Part shown: positions 1 to 6,142 of the stretch, one piece after another
How positions within the stretch are numbered: position 1 is the stretch's first letter
How the letters are laid out: every line of letters starts with the position of its first letter
Source: Alteromonadaceae bacterium
Lineage (GTDB): Bacteria; Pseudomonadota; Gammaproteobacteria; Pseudomonadales; Oleiphilaceae
Length of the DNA stretch: 8,176 bases
NCBI GenBank assembly: GCA_013393545.1
Contig: JABXHG010000024.1
Span: 1-8,176, forward strand
Reading direction: 5' to 3'
Notes under the pieces: generated by a model
What the model was told of the DNA's origin: nothing
What the model saw: only the letters and a program-made list of their open reading frames with translations
Database searches by the model: none
Made by a program: the position numbers and the translations under genes

Positions 1-112
1 GGGGGGACGACGGAGAAAGAGAGAGTGAGCGTAAAGGAGGGTGTGCGGAGCGGGGCGGGGCGGGGAAGACAAGGGCGAGAAGGGGGTGGGAAAGAGGGCG
101 GGGGAAGCAGAG
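1..112. other. Purine-rich low-complexity edge, probable sequence-quality artefact
   Basis: Of the first 120 bases, 101 are purines, with runs of G and GA. In the dnaE2 frame, the expected conserved stretch after LVHTLL, which in the family resembles GFPRHLSQH followed by a glycine pair, reads CFPRPLSHP and then Pro/Leu/Ser-rich residues unlike any polymerase. The frame stays open, but the protein signal fades over a few dozen bases. A low-quality read or contig end explains this better than a biological insertion. Confidence 0.65.
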
Positions 113-1546
113 CAGGGTGTGGACCAGGGTGAAGAACGGGTGGGCAACTGTGGGGTTGCGGGTCAGGCCCTTGTCCAGGATCTGCTGGCGCCAGTTGGTG
201 GCCTTGTCCCGCCAGTCGATACCGTCCAGCAATTGCTCCACCAGCGCGGCGTCGAACCCCAGGGCCTTGCCCACGTCGCGGATGGCGCTGCGGGGGCGGT
301 AGCGGATCACCGTGGCGGCCAGGGCGGCGCGCTCCCGGCCGTAGCGCTGGTAGATGTATTGAATGACTTCCTCGCGGCGCTGGTGCTCGAAATCCACATC
401 GATGTCTGGCGGCTCGTCCCGGTCTTTGGAGATGAAGCGTTCGAACAGCAGTTCCACGTTCGCCGGGTTCACCTCGGTAATGCCCAGGCAGTAGCACACC
501 GCCGAGTTGGCCGCCGAACCCCGGCCCTGGCACAGGATGCCCCGGCTGCGGGCGAAGGCGACGATGTCGTGGATGGTGAGGAAGTAATGCTCGTAACGCA
601 TTTCCGAGATCAGCCCCAGCTCCTTGCGGATCAGCGCCTGCACTTTCATCGGCGTGCCGTTGGGGTAACGGCGGCGCTCGCCTTCGCGGGTCAGGCGTTG
701 CAGGAAGGCGGCCGGGGTTTCGTTTTCGGGCACCAGATCGGGCGGGTATTCGTAGCGCAGGCTGCCAGGTTCGAAAGTGCAGCTTTCGGCAATGGCCAGG
801 GTTTCCCGCAACCAGGGCTCGGGAAACAGGCGTTGCAGCACCGGTATTGGCCGCAGGTAGCGTTCGCCGTTCTGGAACAGGCAGTGGCCGGCGGTTTCCA
901 GAGTGCGGTGGTGGCGTAGGGCGGTGAGTACATCCTGCAAGGGCTGGCGTTCGCGGCTATGCATGTGCACCGAGCCGGTCGCCACCACCGGGCAACGCAA
1001 CTCATCGGCCAGCCAGCGAACCCTGGCCAGTTGCTGATCTTCTCCGGCTTCAAGAGTGCGGGTGGCGGCGATTCTCAACCGGTGTTCAAACAGACGCTGC
1101 AGCCACTGCCCACAGGCCAGGGCCTGATCGGCATCGGCGAGAATGGGCGAGGGCGGTTGCCACAGGCACAGGCAGTCGTCCAGCTCATGGGTTTCCAGAT
1201 CCTGCACGAATAGTTGGTACTGGCCTTTTTCAGCGCGGCGCCGGCCGGTGGTGATCAGCTGGCAGAGCTGACCGTAGCCCTTGCGGGTGCGGGCCAATAA
1301 GACAAATTCCGGGGTGGCGGCACCGGGCGGGGCATCTTCCAGGGCAAACCAGCTGCCGGTAATCAGTTTCACCGAGCTGCCTTTCAGGGGGGCCCAGGCC
1401 CGGGGAATGCCGGCCACCGAACAGGCATCGGTGATGGCCAGGGCCCGATAGCCCAGGTCTGCGGCCCGTTCCGCCAATTCCTGCGGGTGAGAAGCGCCGG
1501 TCAGGAAGGTGAAGTTGCTAAAACAGCACAGTTCCGCGTAACTCAT
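1..1546 (-). CDS. dnaE2: Error-prone DNA polymerase DnaE2/ImuC, N-terminal half, cut by the left edge
   Basis: This is the catalytic subunit of the SOS mutasome, a C-family polymerase that performs translesion synthesis with ImuA and ImuB. About 515 codons are visible; the family is usually about 1,000-1,070 residues. The start MSYAELCCFSNFTF is 4 nt after the imuB stop, so translation is probably coupled. A PHP-like domain fills roughly residues 1-210. The palm shows GRGSAANSAVCYCLGITEVNP (around residue 330-350) and PDIDVDF, whose aspartates D381 and D383 are the first two metal-binding catalytic residues; the third lies beyond the edge. In the PHP domain, positions where I recall His in relatives are Cys (AELCC) and Trp (RAW), so metal binding there is probably lost. 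The match is good down to about residue 479 (position ~110) and then breaks up into Pro/Ser/Leu-rich sequence without a stop. Third gene of the imuA-imuB-dnaE2 operon. Confidence 0.95.
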   Translation of the reverse strand, partial: MSYAELCCFSNFTFLTGASHPQELAERAADLGYRALAITDACSVAGIPRAWAPLKGSSVKLITGSWFALEDAPPGAATPEFVLLARTRKGYGQLCQLITTGRRRAEKGQYQLFVQDLETHELDDCLCLWQPPSPILADADQALACGQWLQRLFEHRLRIAATRTLEAGEDQQLARVRWLADELRCPVVATGSVHMHSRERQPLQDVLTALRHHRTLETAGHCLFQNGERYLRPIPVLQRLFPEPWLRETLAIAESCTFEPGSLRYEYPPDLVPENETPAAFLQRLTREGERRRYPNGTPMKVQALIRKELGLISEMRYEHYFLTIHDIVAFARSRGILCQGRGSAANSAVCYCLGITEVNPANVELLFERFISKDRDEPPDIDVDFEHQRREEVIQYIYQRYGRERAALAATVIRYRPRSAIRDVGKALGFDAALVEQLLDGIDWRDKATNWRQQILDKGLTRNPTVAHPFFTLVHTLLCFPRPLSHPLLALVFPAPPRSAHPPLRSLSLSPSSP

Positions 1547-1550
1547 GGCA

Positions 1551-2969
1551 TCACCCGAACCAGCCGTGCACAAACCAGGCGTTTTGTGTGTCCCGGAACA
1601 CCCAGGCCAGCTGCCCACCCGGCAGCTGGGCAATGTAGTAATCCCGGTGCACCCGCTGGCCGTCCCACCAGCCGCCACTGATGCGTTCGGGGCCGGAGAA
1701 CCAGGCCACTGGTGTTTCGGTCAGTGGGCAGGGGCCGGGCAGCAGCCATAGCGGGCGGCGCGGCAGGGCTTGCGGGTTAACCTCGCCCGGGTTTTTGCCC
1801 CGCTTCACGTCACCGGCGGACCAGGCAAATTCGGGGCGGTGATCGGGTTGGGGAGAGAGCTGTGTTAATGCCTGCTCCCCCAGCCGCGCCTGCAGGCGGC
1901 TGATCAGTGTGTGCCAGGCTTCGTTCAGATCCTGAGTCTCGCCCAGCAAATCCTGGCCGCCCGGTGCTTCCCGGCTGATGAACCGGCGCACTACCAGCAC
2001 CAGGCTGACCACCGGGGCACTGAGTGGTTGCTGGTCCAGCTTCAGGCGGATCAGCTTCATGAACGTCTCGGCACGGTGCTCCGGCCCGGTGGTACGAAGG
2101 CGCAGGCGGGTGGGCTCCTGATGGCGGTGTTGCAGCACCAGCAGCAGCGTGTCGGTGTCCTGCTGGCGCCAGCACAGGTCGTCTTCCAGCTCCGCTAAAA
2201 TGCGTTGCAGGGCAAACAGCAGGCCCTGGGTGTGTTCCACTTCCTGGATGAAATCCGCTCTTTGACGAAACCGGTGAGGCGGTTGCCAGGGCGCGCGCGG
2301 GTCTGGCCGGGTGCCCTGGATTTTCTGAACGGTGGCCAGCAGCTCCGGCGACAGCCGCCGGGCCAGTTCCTTCTGGGGCAGGGCGAAGACATCGCCCAGG
2401 GTCTCCAGGCCCAGGCGGTTCAGGCGGGTACAGGCGGTTTGATCAAACTCCGCTGCCGCCAGAGGTAATTGCGCCAGGGCATGAGTGATGTGGCCTTTGT
2501 CGGCACTGCATTCGCCCCTGCCAACACGGGCCAGCAAACGGGCAGCCAGGGGCGTATGGCCCAGTGCAGCCCAGGCGGTGAGCTGATGCTCGGCCAGGGC
2601 CTGCTCCACGGTTTGCCATATAGCGGCCAGCCCGCCGTAAAGCCGTTGCAGGCTACTGACTTCCGCCCACAGGCCATCCGGCGGTGCCAGGGTAAGGTGG
2701 GACACGTAGTGGTACAGCCAGCGGGCCTGCTCTTCCAGTAGCTGGGCCTGCTGTTGCTGGTCTGCCTGCAGAATGTGCAGCTCCGGCGCCAGCCCCAGCG
2801 CGGTTTTCAGGCGCATGCCCGGCTGAATGCCCAGGTCCTGCGCCAGTGGGCAGGCCTGCAGCACGTGTTGTCCGGTGCCTTCAACAATCACCAGAGCGTT
2901 TTCAATGGGCTGGCTGCGGCGAACGTGGTCCAGCAGCAGGTGCGGGAAGTGCAGGTAAAGCCAGAGCAT
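1551..2969 (-). CDS. imuB: ImuB, inactive Y-family polymerase-like mutasome hub
   Basis: ImuB is the adaptor of the SOS mutasome: it binds the sliding clamp, ImuA and DnaE2, and does not polymerise DNA itself. The protein is 472 aa, normal for the family. It starts as MLWLYLHFPHLLLD, where active Y-family enzymes have a catalytic aspartate motif; here the position reads LYLHFP. The second acidic motif reads LWAEVSSLQRLYGG (residues 100-113) instead of SIDE, so both metal sites are missing, as known for ImuB. QDLLG at 339-343 may be a degenerate clamp-binding motif. The C-terminus has the conserved ImuB signature: GPERISGGWWDG (426-437), RDYYIAQ and WVFRD, ending WFVHGWFG. I chose the ATG at 2969, 5 nt after the imuA stop, because homology begins there; the frame stays open upstream to 3200 but only as an imuA shadow. 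No strong Shine-Dalgarno is seen, so translation is probably coupled to imuA. Confidence 0.96.
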   Translation of the reverse strand: MLWLYLHFPHLLLDHVRRSQPIENALVIVEGTGQHVLQACPLAQDLGIQPGMRLKTALGLAPELHILQADQQQQAQLLEEQARWLYHYVSHLTLAPPDGLWAEVSSLQRLYGGLAAIWQTVEQALAEHQLTAWAALGHTPLAARLLARVGRGECSADKGHITHALAQLPLAAAEFDQTACTRLNRLGLETLGDVFALPQKELARRLSPELLATVQKIQGTRPDPRAPWQPPHRFRQRADFIQEVEHTQGLLFALQRILAELEDDLCWRQQDTDTLLLVLQHRHQEPTRLRLRTTGPEHRAETFMKLIRLKLDQQPLSAPVVSLVLVVRRFISREAPGGQDLLGETQDLNEAWHTLISRLQARLGEQALTQLSPQPDHRPEFAWSAGDVKRGKNPGEVNPQALPRRPLWLLPGPCPLTETPVAWFSGPERISGGWWDGQRVHRDYYIAQLPGGQLAWVFRDTQNAWFVHGWFG

Positions 2970-2974
2970 GATAA

Positions 2975-3664
2975 CTACCGTGTAGCGCCGTGCCAGGGGC
3001 CCTGAACTACCCGGGGCGCTTCCTGCACACGGATGTCTGCCCGGTGGGCCATGGCCAGGGTGCACCGCTGGCCAGACCAGCTGCCCCGGCGCTTGAGCAC
3101 ATTTACCTTCAACGCCTGCTGCGCATCTGGCATCAGTTCCAGGCGCAGTGCTGCCGGGGAGTTCTGCTCGGCCTGCCGGCGTTCCCGGAACAGCACGCAC
3201 ACATTCTGGCCTGCCTCCGAGGCTAGTTGCAGGCGGCGCACATCGCGGGTGGCCAGCTTACCCGGCCAGGCCAGCACCAGGCCGGTCACCGGTGAGCGCA
3301 GGCAGTTTTCCAGCGTCCACAGGAAATCGCTGGCGTCTTCGGTGTGAATCATCACCAGGTTATCCAGCCCAACGCCTTCACGGGCCAGGGCGGGAGCGTA
3401 GGGCGTGTGAGGCGGGTTCAGCCAGAACACGTTTTTCCCGGCTTCGGTCATCCGCTTCATCAATGGCATCACCAGCTGCAATTCGCCAATGCCATTGGCA
3501 TCCAGCAGGCATTCACTGAGCGCGCCACGGGGCCAGCCCAGGCCGCCGAGCTGGTTATCCAGCGCCTGAAAGCCCGTGGTTTCGGCCGGTTGGGTGGTGG
3601 TGCGATGTCGGTGCCCCTGCCAGACCCGGGCATCCTGCAGCAGGGTGGTCAGTAACTCGCTCAT
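2975..3664 (-). CDS. imuA: ImuA, RecA/SulA-like SOS mutagenesis protein
   Basis: ImuA is the first gene product of the damage-inducible ImuA-ImuB-DnaE2 cassette, a RecA-like fold protein that assists the mutasome and interacts with ImuB. The protein is 229 aa. The segment GFQALDNQLGG-GWPRGALSE (31-51) followed by LLDANGIGELQLVMPLM (53-69) sits where RecA-like proteins carry the Walker A loop. The GKT residues are absent, so ATP binding is doubtful, as is usual for the family. LVLAWPGKLATRDVRRLQLA (129-148) and the C-terminal LKRRGSWSG segment are also family-like. I start at the ATG at 3664 (MSELLTTLLQD) because GGAGA lies 7 nt upstream and because the LexA operator and promoter lie just outside it; longer in-frame starts would run through the operator. 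It begins the operon with imuB and dnaE2; no lexA-type gene precedes it here. Confidence 0.95.
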   Translation of the reverse strand: MSELLTTLLQDARVWQGHRHRTTTQPAETTGFQALDNQLGGLGWPRGALSECLLDANGIGELQLVMPLMKRMTEAGKNVFWLNPPHTPYAPALAREGVGLDNLVMIHTEDASDFLWTLENCLRSPVTGLVLAWPGKLATRDVRRLQLASEAGQNVCVLFRERRQAEQNSPAALRLELMPDAQQALKVNVLKRRGSWSGQRCTLAMAHRADIRVQEAPRVVQGPWHGATR

Positions 3665-3677
3665 GGCAATCTCCGAA

Positions 3678-3720
3678 TACTGTTTAAATATACAGTATTT
3701 CGAAAATGGCCGGATTGCAA
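3678..3720 (-). promoter_or_regulatory. LexA operator and sigma-70 promoter of the imu operon
   Basis: CTGT-TTAAATAT-ACAG occupies 3680-3695, and its flanks extend it to a 20-base near-palindrome (3678-3697). On the minus strand, TTGCAA (3720-3715) is a good -35, followed by a 17-nt spacer and TACTGT (3697-3692) as the -10, so the operator covers the -10. LexA bound here would block RNA polymerase, giving SOS control of imuA-imuB-dnaE2. The site lies about 14 nt before the imuA start. It also faces phhB, whose start is about 90 bp away, but any effect on phhB is unproven. Confidence 0.93.
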
Positions 3721-3786
3721 GGACGGGTTGATAAAGCGAATGGTCGAGGCCACCTTGGTAAGTACACACCAATAAAGGAGGTGAAC

Positions 3787-4134
3787 ATGAGCGAACTCAG
3801 CCAACAGGCCTGTGAAGCCTGCAGCGCAGACGCGCCAACCGTGACCGACGAAGAAAAGCAGGAGTTGCTGAAATCGGTTCCGGACTGGGAGCTGGTCACC
3901 CTGGATGGCGAAGAGCAGCTACGCCGGGTGTTCAAGTTCAAGAACTTCGCCCAGGCCCAGGCGTTCACCAATAAAGTGGCCGACATGGCCGAAGCCGAAG
4001 GGCACCACCCCGCCCTTTTGCTGGAATGGGGCAAAACCACCGTGCGCTGGTGGACCCACAAGATTGGTGGCCTGCACAAGAATGACTTTGTGATGGCGGC
4101 CAGAACAGATATTGCTTACCAGGACATGCAGTAA
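3787..4134 (+). CDS. phhB: Pterin-4a-carbinolamine dehydratase
   Basis: The enzyme removes water from 4a-hydroxytetrahydrobiopterin, regenerating the pterin cofactor of phenylalanine hydroxylase in the cytoplasm. The 115-aa protein has the family signature: [18 protein letters not shown] (71-88) with the active-site histidines H73 and H74, then H91 in [17 protein letters not shown] (89-105). The acidic N-terminal stretch with two Cys (residues 1-20) precedes the usual core at about residue 20. The ATG at 3787 is chosen because AAAGGAGGTG ends 3 nt before it, a very strong ribosome site; the open frame extends upstream to 3706 without support. No phhA is in view. The gene stands alone, divergent from the imu operon and convergent with intI, so it is chromosomal housekeeping sequence flanking the integron rather than part of it. 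Confidence 0.94.
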   Translation: MSELSQQACEACSADAPTVTDEEKQELLKSVPDWELVTLDGEEQLRRVFKFKNFAQAQAFTNKVADMAEAEGHHPALLLEWGKTTVRWWTHKIGGLHKNDFVMAARTDIAYQDMQ

Positions 4135-4145
4135 GGCTGCCGAAT

Positions 4146-4175
4146 ATCGCTGCCGGGTTGCCGCTTGGCAGCGAT
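4146..4175. terminator. Hairpin between convergent phhB and intI, possible bidirectional terminator
   Basis: ATCGCTGCC (4146-4154) and GGCAGCGAT (4167-4175) form a perfect 9-bp GC-rich stem with a 12-nt loop. It lies 11 nt after the phhB stop and 17 nt beyond the intI stop, where both genes need an end. The T tract after it is weak on the plus side (CCTTCCTG), so rho-independent activity is plausible rather than certain. Confidence 0.55.
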
Positions 4176-4192
4176 CCTTCCTGAAATCGTTT

Positions 4193-5185
4193 CTAAAACG
4201 CCTCATCAACCGGGCTGCGAACACCGAAGCCGCCTTTTCGGACCACGTGCGTGTAGATCTCGGTGGTGCGCACGTCGGAGTGGCCGAGCAGTTTCTGGAT
4301 TGTGCGGATGTCGTAGCCAGCCTCCAGCAGCCGCGTTGCAAAACTATGGCGCAGAGCGTGGCTGCTGGCCTGCTTGTAAATGCCCGCACTGCGTAATGCC
4401 ATCTTGATGGCCCGTTGTACGCTGCGATCCAATAAGTGGTGGCGGCGGAATACATTACTGCGTGGGTCTTTTGATAACCGGGAAGCTGGGAACAGGTATT
4501 GCCAGGCTGGCTCTTTTCCTTCGCTGGGGTATTTTCGATTCAGGGAAAATGGCATGTAGACCTCGCCATGGCCACTGGCCAGATCCTGTTTGTGCTGTAT
4601 CAGGCAGGCTTCAATCTGAAGCTTCAGGGGCTCCAGGAGAGAGTCTGGCAGTAACGTTGTCCTGTCCTTGTTGCCCTTTCCACTACGGACAATGATCTGC
4701 TGCATTCCGAAATCAACATCCTTCACCCTGAGCCTCAAAGCTTCGTTGATGCGAAGCCCAGAGCCGTACATCAAACGGGCGACCAACTGATGTGGGTCTT
4801 CCAGATGATTGATCACGGCCTTCGCCTCGTCATGAGTAAGCACTGTGGGCAGGCGAGTGGGCCTTCTTGCCATTTCAAACGACAAGTCTTCGAGCGGTTG
4901 GCCGAGAAATTCACGGAAAAGGAACACGAGTGCATTCAGCGCCGTGCGCTGGGTGCTTACGCTGTTATTACGTTGAACTGCAAGATGTGAAAGAAACTCT
5001 TCAACTTCTTTTTCAGAGCAGGTGGAAGGGTGCCGTAGGCCATGAAAACGAATGAATCGCTTGATCCATAGGCAATAGGTTTGTTCGGTCTTGTAAGCCA
5101 GGTTCCGGCTTCGAATCAGTGCCCGAAGCTGGTCCATGAAACGGGTGGGGTTGTCTGGCAGCTTTGGCGGTACGTCCAGGATCAT
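4193..5185 (-). CDS. intI: Integron integrase IntI (tyrosine recombinase)
   Basis: This enzyme inserts and excises gene cassettes by recombining attI with single-stranded folded attC sites. At 330 aa it is full length. All tyrosine-recombinase residues are present: R145 (YGSGLRINEAL), K170 (GKGNKDR), H276 and R279 (HALRHSFATRLL), H302 (GHSD) and Y311 (IYTH), each one residue before its class 1 IntI1 counterpart as I recall it. The integron-specific insert that separates IntI from XerC/XerD is clear: KYPSEGKEPAWQYLFPA (218-234), then DPRSNVFRRHHLLD (240-253). The start at 5185 (MILDVPPKLP) is preferred because GGAGG lies 7 nt upstream and the LexA operator lies just before that; the longer frame to 5251 would read through the operator. 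No frameshift or missing motif is seen, so it looks active. It is transcribed away from its cassette array, as usual. Confidence 0.97.
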   Translation of the reverse strand: MILDVPPKLPDNPTRFMDQLRALIRSRNLAYKTEQTYCLWIKRFIRFHGLRHPSTCSEKEVEEFLSHLAVQRNNSVSTQRTALNALVFLFREFLGQPLEDLSFEMARRPTRLPTVLTHDEAKAVINHLEDPHQLVARLMYGSGLRINEALRLRVKDVDFGMQQIIVRSGKGNKDRTTLLPDSLLEPLKLQIEACLIQHKQDLASGHGEVYMPFSLNRKYPSEGKEPAWQYLFPASRLSKDPRSNVFRRHHLLDRSVQRAIKMALRSAGIYKQASSHALRHSFATRLLEAGYDIRTIQKLLGHSDVRTTEIYTHVVRKGGFGVRSPVDEAF

Positions 5186-5198
5186 AAAATAGCCTCCA

Positions 5199-5218
5199 TG
5201 CTGTTTATGCATACAGTA
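5199..5218 (-). promoter_or_regulatory. LexA operator of the integrase gene
   Basis: CTGT-TTATGCAT-ACAG at 5201-5216 is a perfect LexA core, 15 nt before the intI ATG and just outside its GGAGG (5193-5197). On the minus strand, TACTGT (5218-5213) could be the -10, with TTTTGC 16 nt upstream as a weak -35. LexA repression of intI is known from class 1 and Vibrio integrons. The motif shares AAATACTGTAT and AAACAG with the imuA operator at the same relative places. Confidence 0.93.
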
Positions 5219-5525
5219 TTTTAGGCATTTCTGTGCAAAATTGCATCCCAAAGGCTGGAGATATGCGACAACTGTCGGGAAAAGTCGTGGGTTTACTATT
5301 GGATTCCTTTCAACTTATTGAAAAATATATAATTTATCTATCATGTGGTTGTGGATAGGCGAATTCGTGATCTGAGACAGTTCCGACGATTGACGCTTAT
5401 TTCTTGGCGCGATACTGTCAGTGTTTGGTAGGTTTCTGATAAAAAGGAAAAAATAGCGAGTGACTTTGAGTTGGGGCGGGGATAGGCGCGCTTGGGATAG
5501 AAGTCATTTGTCGCTGAATTAGCTG
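5219..5525. other. Non-coding intI-attI interval
   Basis: This stretch holds no convincing gene. Its left part (about 5310-5345) is very AT-rich with a TATAAT at 5328-5333 lacking a good -35. Its middle has the best cassette promoter candidate (5390-5418). GACAGT (5375-5380) and ACTGTC (5414-5419) are inverted copies flanking that candidate. Its right end is the integrase recombination region. Confidence 0.7.
5390..5418 (+). promoter_or_regulatory. Candidate cassette promoter Pc
   Basis: TTGACG (5390-5395, five of six consensus bases), a 17-nt spacer and TACTGT (5413-5418) form a plausible sigma-70 promoter pointing into the array, about 107 bp before the attI/cassette junction. Integrons usually carry Pc in this area or inside intI. 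The -10 is only a partial match, so strength is unknown. Confidence 0.5.
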
Positions 5526-5531
5526 TTGGGC
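5465..5531 (+). other. attI: attI recombination site with crossover at G5525|T5526
   Basis: GTTGGGC at 5525-5531 fits the GTTRRRY integrase core. It is the junction of the array because TTGGGC is the exact complement of the R'' box GCCCAAC at the end of cassette 1 (7038-7044). Related elements GTTGGGGC (5470-5477) and CTTGGGAT (5491-5498) lie upstream, in the same orientation and at distances like the DR2 and DR1 integrase sites of attI1. The crossover core is firm; the left limit and the DR roles are inferred. Confidence 0.75.
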
Positions 5532-5535
5532 GGTA

Positions 5536-5667
5536 TTACAAGCGCACCGCCTTGGGCAACATTCGCTTGTACAGGGTGCGGATGATTTCGGCTACCCCGT
5601 TGGTTGATAAACGGACGATTTTGTGAAGGACTTTGCGCTCATAGCTTTCATGGATGTAAAGAAGAAG
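5536..5667 (-). pseudogene. Antisense coding remnant in the cassette 1 leader, no start codon
   Basis: On the minus strand, 43 codons between two TAA stops encode a protein-like, charged helical sequence containing HESYERKVLHKIVRLSTNG and EIIRTLYKRMLPKAVRL. No ATG, GTG or TTG lies upstream within the frame, so it cannot be expressed as it stands. It may be the C-terminal end of a gene truncated when the cassette formed, or chance. I do not recognise the family. The perfect 8-bp inverted repeat TACAAGCG (5537-5544) / CGCTTGTA (5564-5571) lies inside it. Confidence 0.3.
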
Positions 5668-5674
5668 TTATAAT
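5645..5674 (+). promoter_or_regulatory. Candidate promoter inside cassette 1
   Basis: A perfect -10 TATAAT (5669-5674) in AT-rich sequence lies 18 nt after CTTTCA, a weak -35 (5645-5650). Transcription would begin near 5681, about 75 nt before the 118-aa gene. A cassette-borne promoter would make the gene independent of its place in the array. Confidence 0.45.
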
Positions 5675-5693
5675 ATACACAGGATTACCAAAC

Positions 5694-5709
5694 GCGTGCT
5701 CACGCACGC
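5694..5709 (+). promoter_or_regulatory. Hairpin in the leader of the 118-aa gene
   Basis: GCGTGC (5694-5699), loop TCAC and GCACGC (5704-5709) form a perfect 6-bp GC stem near the predicted 5' end of the transcript and 48 nt before the ATG. It has no T tract, so it is not a standard terminator. It could stabilise the mRNA, affect translation or be an operator; which one is unknown. Confidence 0.4.
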
Positions 5710-5757
5710 TCGAAATTAGGCCTAAAGGTTGAATATTAACTAACCGGAGCAGAAAAA

Positions 5758-6114
5758 ATGGCTATTACTGAAGAGGAAAAGCAGGCTTATAATGACCTGA
5801 TTCAAAATCTTTATGATGGGTCTCTAAACTCGTCTCCCGAAATGATCTCGCAAGAGGTCATCGATATTGTTAACACTATCCTGACTGAAGCAATCGAATG
5901 CTCTAAAGCAATCGCCATCACTGAAGAGCTAATAAATCTTCTTTTTCCTTCTGGAACCCTTGGAAGATTAACTAAGGGTATAGTGACTAGTGGCTTACAA
6001 GCTATATTTAACTGGATTGACGCTATTCAGGGAAATAGGATATACAGTATTTGCCTTGCACAGGCAAAGCTCAACTGGAAATCTCCACTACAACTAGCGT
6101 TGCTAGGTATTTAA
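5758..6114 (+). CDS. Hypothetical 118-aa cassette protein, acidic N-terminus and hydrophobic C-terminal half
   Basis: I do not recognise this protein. Its first 50 residues are acidic and helical (MAITEEEKQAYNDLIQNLYD...). Residues about 57-90 form a mostly hydrophobic stretch with glycines (LINLLFPSGTLGRLTKGIV, then GLQAIFNWIDAI), and the tail is SPLQLALLGI. It has no classical signal peptide and no Cys-based motif; the only cysteines are C48 and C99. The start is well supported by GGAG (5746-5749) 8 nt before the ATG. Base content is AT-rich compared with the flanking chromosome, a sign of capture from elsewhere. The stop falls 28 nt before the 46-aa membrane peptide gene, so the two may be co-transcribed. 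A membrane-associated or toxin/immunity role fits the hydrophobic half, but that is a guess. A partial LexA half-site at 6042-6052 lies in the coding region and lacks its partner. Confidence 0.8.
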   Translation: MAITEEEKQAYNDLIQNLYDGSLNSSPEMISQEVIDIVNTILTEAIECSKAIAITEELINLLFPSGTLGRLTKGIVTSGLQAIFNWIDAIQGNRIYSICLAQAKLNWKSPLQLALLGI

Positions 6115-6142
6115 CGCACCCACACAGAGGCGTATTTTGTAG

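Noticed and set aside
41..919. Long plus-strand open frame opposite dnaE2
   Set aside because: It is a GC-rich shadow of dnaE2; the minus frame has clear polymerase motifs and this one has none.
5328..5333. TATAAT between intI and attI as the main cassette promoter
   Set aside because: No acceptable -35 at 16-18 nt; the TTGACG-N17-TACTGT pair downstream is better.
6032..6052. LexA-like half-site inside the 118-aa gene
   Set aside because: ATACAGTATTT matches the right half of both operators, but the bases where CTGT should be read GAAA, and it lies inside a coding region.
6050..6068. TTTGCCT/AGGCAAA hairpin inside the 118-aa gene
   Set aside because: It lies within the coding sequence about 45 bp before the stop with no T tract, so no terminator role is supported.
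5728..6114. GTTGAAT before and ATTTAAC at the end of the 118-aa gene as limits of a separate small cassette
   Set aside because: The boxes differ by one base, and no L'/L'' arms or R' box follow 6114, so there is no attC there.
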